NCBI GenBank assembly: GCA_035634255.1
Contig: DASQDI010000161.1
Span: 1 to 60,084 of the forward strand
DNA length: 60,084 nt
Origin: DATLMR01 sp035634255
GTDB taxonomy: Bacteria; Acidobacteriota; Blastocatellia; UBA7656
Reading direction: 5' to 3'
Position numbers and translations under genes: made by a program. Under the pieces are notes generated by a model. It ran no database searches. It had not been told where the DNA came from and was given only the letters and a program-made list of their open reading frames with translations. The number at the start of each line of letters is the position of its first letter. The stretch's first letter is position 1. Shown here piece after piece: positions 52,078 through 60,084 of this stretch.

Positions 52078-52136
52078 TTCAGGCTTTCGATTTCCGGCCC
52101 GGACATAATGACAGGCGCTCATGCCCCCCCGCGCGG

Positions 52137-52162
52137 CCGCTCGATCTGGTTAAATCGAGCGG
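52137..52162 (+). terminator. hairpin between infB and rbfA
   Basis: CCGCTCGAT (52137-52145) pairs perfectly with ATCGAGCGG (52154-52162) around an 8-nt loop, in the 207-nt gap between the genes. No T run follows, so it may be a processing or pausing structure rather than a terminator. Confidence 0.35.
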
Positions 52163-52284
52163 TTGCGCACAATAGCTGCCCCAATCCCGAACAGGTTGAT
52201 CTTGAAAGCTCAGGTTGCATGTTGGCCGTTTTGTAGTTAGCATAAACGGTTCACGGCGTGGGCGAGAACGTGACCGGGGGAGAT

Positions 52285-52704
52285 ATGTCGGGAAGAAGAC
52301 CTGAGCGATTGGCCGAGCAGATCAAGGAAGAAGTCAGCCTGATCGTAGCCGGGGAGGTCGAGGATCCGAGGGTCGGGTTCGTAACCATCACCGATGCGAA
52401 GATCACTCCTGATTTAAAGCACGCGAAGATTTACGTCAGCGTGATGGGTACCGAAGAGGAGATCAAGGAATCGCTGAAAGCGCTCAACCACGCGTCGCGA
52501 TTCATCCGCACCCAGCTCGGCGCGGCTCTGAGGATACGGCGGGTGCCCGAGCTGCATTTCGTGTTCGATGAAACTTTACGGACTGCCACGAGGATCGAAG
52601 AGTTACTCAGCGAGGAGGTTGAAAAGGCGCGGGAGCGAGAGCAGGAGCAGGATTCGTCCGGAGAAGCTTCGAGTTCGGCCGCTTCTCAAGATCGCGAACA
52701 GTGA
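52285..52704 (+). CDS. rbfA: ribosome-binding factor A
   Basis: 139 residues from the ATG at 52285 (GGGGGAGAT upstream); a GTG at 52258 is less likely. The single KH-like domain covers about 5-110, with RPERLAEQIKEEVSLIVAGE, VEDPRVGFVTITDAKITPDL and RRVPELHFVFDETLRTATRI. The last 35 residues are a charged Glu/Ser tail. It helps 16S rRNA 5'-end maturation in cold and normal growth. Overlaps nothing; nrnA follows after 84 nt. Confidence 0.95.
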   Translation: MSGRRPERLAEQIKEEVSLIVAGEVEDPRVGFVTITDAKITPDLKHAKIYVSVMGTEEEIKESLKALNHASRFIRTQLGAALRIRRVPELHFVFDETLRTATRIEELLSEEVEKAREREQEQDSSGEASSSAASQDREQ

Positions 52705-52788
52705 TGACCGGGAGGGGGGCAAGCTCTCCGAAGCGGGCCGCCCCGAAAGTTTTGGGATGCGCTTTGATTCCGGGCCTGTAGTTCTACC

Positions 52789-53754
52789 ATGTTAAGCGAA
52801 GTCGTACAGCTCATAGAACAGAAGAACCGTTTCATGATCACCTCCCACATCCGCCCGGACGGCGACGGCCTCGGGTCGGGGCTGGCCCTCTACTGGATGC
52901 TCAGGAGCCTCGGCAAGGAGGCGACGGTGCTGTTGAGGGACAGGGTCCCGCCCTCCTACACGGTGCTTCCGGGCTCGGATACGGTCGTCGTGGCGCAGGA
53001 CGTGACGGAAGATTACGAGGCCGCCTTCATCATCGAGTGCAGCGACGTGATGCGGCCCGGCCTCCCCGGCCTCAAGGACCAGTTCGTCGTCAACATCGAC
53101 CACCACTCGACGACGACGCCGTTCGGGGACGTGAACTGGATCGACCCGACGGCCGCGGCCGTCGGCGAGATGATCTACAACCTCTGCAAGGCGCTCGGCG
53201 TTCAGGTGACGAAAGAGATAGCCGAGTGCATCTACACGGCCCTCCTGACCGACACGGGCAGCTTCCACTTCTCCAACACGACCGAGCGGACGCTGAAGAT
53301 CGCCTCCGAGCTCGTCCGCCTCGGGGTCGAGCCCGCGCGGATATCGCAGGCGCTCTTTTACTCCTACCCCTTCTCGAAGATCAAGCTGCTGGGCCTCGTG
53401 CTCTCGACAATCGAGCGGGACGAGACGGGCCGCCTCGCGTGGGTCACGGTGGACCGCGAGACGATGTACGAGGCGGACGCTTCGGAGGAGGACTCGGACG
53501 GGATAGTCAACCACGCCCTCTCGGTGGGCGAGGTGGACGCGGTCGCCTTCTTCAAGGAGCTCTCGCCCGGCGTCTACCGCGTCAGCCTGCGCTCGAAGGG
53601 GAAGAACAACGTGGCGAAGGTCGCGGAGATGTTCGGGGGCGGCGGGCACCGCAACGCGGCCGGGTGCCGGATAGAAGGTGATTTCGAAGACGTGAAGCGG
53701 CGCGTGATCGAAGGGCTTCAGAACGCCATCGGCGTCGCGCCCGTCTCCGCCTGA
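52789..53754 (+). CDS. nrnA: DHH-family nanoRNase/pAp phosphatase
   Basis: 321 residues. The DHH domain has SHIRPDGDGLGSGLAL (Asp24, Asp26), IIECSD near 81-86 and the signature NIDHHST at 102-108; the DHHA1 domain ends with FGGGGHRNAAGCRIEGD. These residues bind manganese. NrnA removes 2-5-nt RNAs and 3'-phosphoadenosine 5'-phosphate. The gene often follows rbfA in other bacteria, as here. It is followed by a strong terminator. Confidence 0.93.
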   Translation: MLSEVVQLIEQKNRFMITSHIRPDGDGLGSGLALYWMLRSLGKEATVLLRDRVPPSYTVLPGSDTVVVAQDVTEDYEAAFIIECSDVMRPGLPGLKDQFVVNIDHHSTTTPFGDVNWIDPTAAAVGEMIYNLCKALGVQVTKEIAECIYTALLTDTGSFHFSNTTERTLKIASELVRLGVEPARISQALFYSYPFSKIKLLGLVLSTIERDETGRLAWVTVDRETMYEADASEEDSDGIVNHALSVGEVDAVAFFKELSPGVYRVSLRSKGKNNVAKVAEMFGGGGHRNAAGCRIEGDFEDVKRRVIEGLQNAIGVAPVSA

Positions 53755-53777
53755 GATATATTTCGGGCACCACACGT

Positions 53778-53817
53778 TGACGCCGGACATGCCTGAGATG
53801 TCCGGCGTCAGTAGTTT
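53778..53817 (+). terminator. intrinsic terminator of the rimP-nrnA run
   Basis: A perfect 13-bp stem (TGACGCCGGACAT 53778-53790 with ATGTCCGGCGTCA 53798-53810) closes a 7-nt loop; GTAGTTTTC follows. It lies between convergent stops at 53754 and 53844, so it may serve both strands. Confidence 0.75.
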
Positions 53818-53843
53818 TCGGGCCGTGTCATTAAAGAGATGGG

Positions 53844-56297
53844 CTACTCCGATAGCTTCTCCCACCTCGCCTTCAAATCCCGCAGTATCTCCCGGTAGCG
53901 CGGGTCGTCACGCATCCCGTCCCAGTTGGCGTCCGAGGCGAGCCACGGGTAATTCTCGTTCCCCATCGATATGGCGCGTTCGAGCCACTGGATGGCTTCG
54001 TCCTTCTCGCCCGCGAGGGCGTAGACTGACGCGAGCCAGTAGGCTATGTCCTGATCGACCCTCGCGTTGGTTATCACGCGGTCGTCTATCAAATCCATAG
54101 CGCGCTCGCGCTCGCCGCGCGACAGGTAGCAGAACGCCAGAAAGAGCCTGTAAGAGTAGAGGTCCGGGCTCTTCTCAAGCAGATCCTCTATTACGAGCGT
54201 GGCCTTCTCTATCTCGCCCTGATAGTAGGCGACCATCGCCCCGAACGCGCGGAGCGAGGGGTGGTTCGCTTCGAAGGCGAGCCCCATCGCTATCTCGGCC
54301 TCGGCCTTCCCGTACTCTTTCTGGTACATGTAGATGCGCGCGCGGTTATAGCTGGCGAAGACAACGTCGGTCGGGCTTATCTTCAGCAGCCTCTCCCACT
54401 CCGAGAGCGCGCGCTCGTACTGGCCCGAGAGTCGGTAGACGTAGGCCGCGGCCGAGTGGACCGTGGGCTCGTTCGGCGCGTGGCGGAGCAGGCGGCGTAT
54501 CTCGTGCCGCGCCACGTCCGACCGCCCCTCGATCAGGTCTATGTAGACCAGCCTCACGCGGGGCTCGATCAGGGTCGGGTCGATTGCGAGGGCCTGCTCG
54601 AATTCCGCCTTGGCCCGCGGGTAATACTCCCCGCCGCCGATCCCCTTGAGCACGTAGTTGAGGTAGCAGACTCCTATGCCGCTGTGCGCGAGCCCGAAGC
54701 CGGGGTCCACGCTCAGGGCTTTATCGAAGAGGTCTATCGCGGCTTCGAGGTCGGTGATGTCGAGGGTCTGCGTGGTGAACTTGTAGAGGAGCGTGCGGCC
54801 TTTCAGGTAGCTCTCGTACGCTTCGGCATTCTCGGTCGGAGACTTGACCAGCCGCTCCTCCTCCTTCGAGCTGGTCCTCACCCGCAGGCCGTCGACTATC
54901 TGGCGCGTGATCGTGTCCTGGACCGTGATTATGTCTTTCGCGTCCACGTCGATCTTCTCGCTCCAGACGATCTCCCCCGAATTCGTGTCGACGAGCTGGG
55001 GGGTGACGCGGAAGCGGTCTCCCGATTTTATGTACCCCCCGATGAGCACGGCGTCGACGGCGAGCTGCGCCCCGACGGAGCGCGGGTCCACGTCCTTGTT
55101 CTGGTACTGGACGATGTAAGAGGACGGGCGGACGATAAGGTCCCGGAGCTGCGCGAGCTCGGTTATCACGCTGTCGGCGAGGCTGAAGCTGTAGAAATCG
55201 TTCTCCGGGTTCCCGGACAGGTTCTTGAAGGGCAGGATCGCGATGGCCTTCTTGTCGCGCGACTGCCACATGGAAGGGGTGATGTCGGGGGTGCCCGACC
55301 CGGTGCCGGAACTCTCCTCCTTGCCCGCCTCCGGCTGGAAGGTGCGGTGCACCCACGCGGTCATGCGGCCGAAGAGCCCTTTGGGTCTGGCGGGCTGCTT
55401 GGCCGCGTGTAAAGACGCGGACTTGTCCGCCGGCAGGGTCCCCTGTTCCGAATAATGCGAGCGGACGAGCGCGCGCAGGTCTTCCAGCATCAGGTCGGCC
55501 GACTGGTAGCGCGCGTTCTTGTCCTTGGACATCGCCTTCGATAGGATCTGCTGGAGCGCCGCGGGCATCCCCTCCCCGAGCGCGGGCGGCTCTTCGTGCA
55601 TCACCGCGTGCATCACGTCCACCGAAGCCTTCCCCCTGAAAGGCAGACGCCCCGTGAACATCTCGTACATCACGATGCCGAGCGAGAATATGTCCGAGCG
55701 CGCGTCGGCGACCTCTCCCCTGGCCTGCTCGGGAGACATGTAGCTCGCCGTGCCGAAAGGCGAGCCCGCCTGCGTCAGGTCCCCCCCGCCGATGATCGGC
55801 TCGGCGCTGTTGTACCCGCCCGAGGGTTTCATGAGCTTGGCCAGGCCGAAGTCGAGGACCTTAACCTGGTTCCGCTCATTCAGCATGATGTTCGAGCTTT
55901 TTATGTCCCGGTGCAGCACGTTGCGCCGGTGCGCCTCCGCGAGCGCGTCGCAGAGCTGGAGGGAGAATTCGAGCGCCTGGTCCAGGGGCAGGGGGCGGCC
56001 CCCGACGTACTTCTTCAGGGTCTTGCCCTCGACGTACTGCATCACGAAGAAGAGTATGTTGTCGACCTCGTTGATCTCGTAGACCGTGCAGATGTTCGGG
56101 TGGTCTATTGCCGAGGCGGCGCGCGCTTCGCGCATGAAGCGGGTGCGGGCCTTGTCATCCCCAACGAGATCGGCCGCCAGAGCCTTTATCGCGACCGTGC
56201 GGTGCAGCTTGGTGTCTTCGGCCTTGTAGACCACACCCATTCCGCCTTTGCCTATCTCCTTGATGATGCGGTAGTGAAGTATGGTAGTTCCAACCAT
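53844..56297 (-). CDS. Ser/Thr protein kinase with TolB-like and TPR domains
   Basis: 817 residues. The kinase domain (8-280) is intact: glycine loop IGKGGMGVVYKA near 15, Lys38, Glu57, HRDIKSSN at 129-136, DFG at 149-151 and SPEQARG near 190. A linker leads to a TolB/adenylate-cyclase-associated-type alpha/beta domain, about 345-480 (KAIAILPFKNLSGNPENDFY), then eight or so tetratricopeptide repeats (500-800). No membrane segment is seen, so it appears cytoplasmic. This kinase-TolB-TPR layout is frequent in acidobacteria. Target unknown. It is divergent from uvrA. Confidence 0.93.
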   Translation of the reverse strand: MVGTTILHYRIIKEIGKGGMGVVYKAEDTKLHRTVAIKALAADLVGDDKARTRFMREARAASAIDHPNICTVYEINEVDNILFFVMQYVEGKTLKKYVGGRPLPLDQALEFSLQLCDALAEAHRRNVLHRDIKSSNIMLNERNQVKVLDFGLAKLMKPSGGYNSAEPIIGGGDLTQAGSPFGTASYMSPEQARGEVADARSDIFSLGIVMYEMFTGRLPFRGKASVDVMHAVMHEEPPALGEGMPAALQQILSKAMSKDKNARYQSADLMLEDLRALVRSHYSEQGTLPADKSASLHAAKQPARPKGLFGRMTAWVHRTFQPEAGKEESSGTGSGTPDITPSMWQSRDKKAIAILPFKNLSGNPENDFYSFSLADSVITELAQLRDLIVRPSSYIVQYQNKDVDPRSVGAQLAVDAVLIGGYIKSGDRFRVTPQLVDTNSGEIVWSEKIDVDAKDIITVQDTITRQIVDGLRVRTSSKEEERLVKSPTENAEAYESYLKGRTLLYKFTTQTLDITDLEAAIDLFDKALSVDPGFGLAHSGIGVCYLNYVLKGIGGGEYYPRAKAEFEQALAIDPTLIEPRVRLVYIDLIEGRSDVARHEIRRLLRHAPNEPTVHSAAAYVYRLSGQYERALSEWERLLKISPTDVVFASYNRARIYMYQKEYGKAEAEIAMGLAFEANHPSLRAFGAMVAYYQGEIEKATLVIEDLLEKSPDLYSYRLFLAFCYLSRGERERAMDLIDDRVITNARVDQDIAYWLASVYALAGEKDEAIQWLERAISMGNENYPWLASDANWDGMRDDPRYREILRDLKARWEKLSE

Positions 56298-56320
56298 TTG
56301 CTTGAACCTGAGCTGATCTG

Positions 56321-56419
56321 ATTATACACCTCAGGAGACGGCGGGCAAACGAAAATGGGCCGCCGCGCCTCTCGCGGGTCCAACGTTCTTGACAGTCCGA
56401 CCGACCTGTCCGGTAAAAT
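56321..56419. promoter_or_regulatory. divergent promoters of the kinase and uvrA genes
   Basis: Minus strand: TTGCCC (56348-56343), a 16-nt spacer and a perfect TATAAT (56326-56321), 24 nt before the kinase ATG. Plus strand: a perfect TTGACA (56389-56394), a 19-nt spacer and TAAAAT (56414-56419), 50 nt before uvrA. I find no clear LexA-type inverted repeat between them. Confidence 0.55.
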
Positions 56420-56468
56420 AAAATGTTTTCGTTTGAAGCAGATTCGTAACTATCCGGACCGGGGTTTA

Positions 56469-59294
<2,826 letters not shown>

Positions 59295-59343
59295 TCTCTC
59301 TGCTTGTGTTTTGCAACCCGGGCCAATACACTAGGCCCTTGCT

Positions 59344-59922
59344 ATGATAGAACGGATTCAAGAGCTTGCCCGCCGCAGCCTCGACACCAAGCGCGCGTTC
59401 TTCGACTCACACTCGGAGAAGGTGGCCGCCGCGGCCGAGTTGATGATTCGGTCGATCAGGTCCGGCGGCAAGGTCTTAATATTCGGCAACGGGGGGTCCG
59501 CCGCCGACGCTCAACACATAGCCGCGGAGCTGGTCAACCGATTCACGTACGACAGGCCGCCCCTGGCGGCTATCTCGCTCACCACGGACACCTCGATCCT
59601 GACCTCCGTCGCCAACGACTCGAGCTTCGACCAACTCTTCGAGCGGCAGGTGCGGGCGCTCGGGCGCGCGGAGGACGTGGCGCTCGCCATATCAACCAGC
59701 GGCAACTCGCCCAACGTGCTCCGCGGAGTGGTCGCGGCGCGCGAGATCGGGATGAAGACCGTGGGGCTCGCTGGCCGCGACGGCGGGAAGCTCGCCCCCG
59801 AGGTCGATGTCGCCTTGGTCGTCGAGAGCGACTCGACGCAGCACGTTCAGGAGACGCACATAACCATCGGCCACATACTTTGCGATCTGATCGAGGGGGC
59901 CATCCATCCCCGCGAGAGGTGA
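59344..59922 (+). CDS. gmhA: sedoheptulose-7-phosphate isomerase
   Basis: 192 residues, a SIS-domain protein. FGNGGSAADAQHIAAEL near 47 and ISTSGNSPNVL near 115 bind the sugar phosphate, and ETHITIGHILCDLIE near the end carries the metal-binding His residues. It converts sedoheptulose 7-phosphate to D-glycero-D-manno-heptose 7-phosphate, the first step to the LPS core heptose, which agrees with a Gram-negative envelope. No other heptose gene is in the window. It starts 49 nt after uvrA. Confidence 0.92.
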   Translation: MIERIQELARRSLDTKRAFFDSHSEKVAAAAELMIRSIRSGGKVLIFGNGGSAADAQHIAAELVNRFTYDRPPLAAISLTTDTSILTSVANDSSFDQLFERQVRALGRAEDVALAISTSGNSPNVLRGVVAAREIGMKTVGLAGRDGGKLAPEVDVALVVESDSTQHVQETHITIGHILCDLIEGAIHPRER

Positions 59923-59932
59923 TCCGGTCACA

Positions 59933-60084
59933 ATGTCGCGTTACGATATAGAGCCTCTGGACTTCGGCGGAATCACGACCTACCCGCTCTCCTCGCGGCA
60001 GAGCAAGGTGACGGCGGGCGACCTCGCGCGGCCCGCCGGCGAGAACCCATCACTCAAAGAGTTCTTCGACAGCCTGCCCAACAT
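59933..60084 (+). CDS. start of a possible deoxyhypusine-synthase-like protein (partial)
   Basis: The first 50 codons of a gene that runs off the window; the ATG at 59933 lies 10 nt after gmhA. The visible part, with ITTYPLSSRQSKVTAGDLA and SLKEFFDSLPN, resembles the N-terminus of bacterial deoxyhypusine-synthase-like proteins, NAD-dependent aminobutyl transferases for polyamines. The catalytic part lies outside, so this is a tentative call from a short head only. Confidence 0.45.
   Translation, partial: MSRYDIEPLDFGGITTYPLSSRQSKVTAGDLARPAGENPSLKEFFDSLPN

Noticed and set aside
52078..52284. tRNA or other structured RNA gene between infB and rbfA
   Set aside because: Only simple hairpins are present; no cloverleaf or T-loop GGTTCGAATCC pattern.
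56298..56468. LexA/SOS box upstream of uvrA
   Set aside because: No clear inverted repeat of either the CTGT-N8-ACAG or GAAC-N4-GTTC type was found.

Overview
The window is a stretch of GC-rich bacterial chromosome made almost entirely of housekeeping genes. I see no rRNA or tRNA gene, no prophage, transposase or CRISPR array. The gene set (Ser/Thr kinase joined to TolB-like and TPR domains, fused alpha/beta 2-oxoacid dehydrogenase E1, IPT/NHL secreted proteins, a SpoIVB-type S55 protein, a baeRF-type release-factor-like protein, proteobacterial-style isc operon, LPS-type GmhA) suggests a Gram-negative member of the Acidobacteriota, perhaps Blastocatellia. That placement is inference from gene content, not from a marker gene.

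Layout. 1-2.5 kb (minus): a partial DinB-like protein, a LEA14-like lipoprotein and glnA. 2.6-9.7 kb (plus): a short/branched-chain acyl-CoA dehydrogenase, an aconitase-family enzyme with its swivel domain first, a fused E1 of a branched-chain 2-oxoacid dehydrogenase, then three small membrane-anchored proteins. This block looks like branched-chain amino acid catabolism feeding the TCA cycle. 9.8-18.6 kb (minus): a proteostasis block, in transcription order dnaJ-like, clpB, a frameshifted small Cys-rich gene, a baeRF-type gene, clpP, hsp20 and lon. 18.9 kb: infA, which appears to start at ATT. 19.3-30.5 kb: IPT/NHL secreted protein, patatin phospholipase, odd P-loop protein, trpD, CpsB-like PHP phosphatase, S55 protein, beta-propeller protein and a coiled-coil protein. 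30.5-32.3 kb: thiL and a double zinc-ribbon protein.

32.3-40.1 kb (minus) is a full iscRSUA-hscBA-fdx-iscX operon behind a promoter overlapped by two IscR-type boxes. A second cysteine desulfurase and U-type scaffold pair follows, separated from it by a heptamer-repeat element. 40.2-46.2 kb (minus): aminotransferase, TPR lipoprotein-like protein, Slt-type lytic transglycosylase and a GAF-like coiled-coil protein. 46.6-53.8 kb (plus): rimP-nusA-infB-rbfA-nrnA, preceded by what looks like a transcription attenuator. 53.8-60.1 kb: Ser/Thr kinase-TPR protein (minus), uvrA, gmhA and the start of a possible deoxyhypusine-synthase-like gene (plus).

The most notable signals are regulatory rather than a new defence-like system: the ATT start of infA, the attenuator in the nusA operon leader, the IscR boxes, the paired heptamer elements, and the placement of a ribosome-rescue-like protein among the major proteases and disaggregases.
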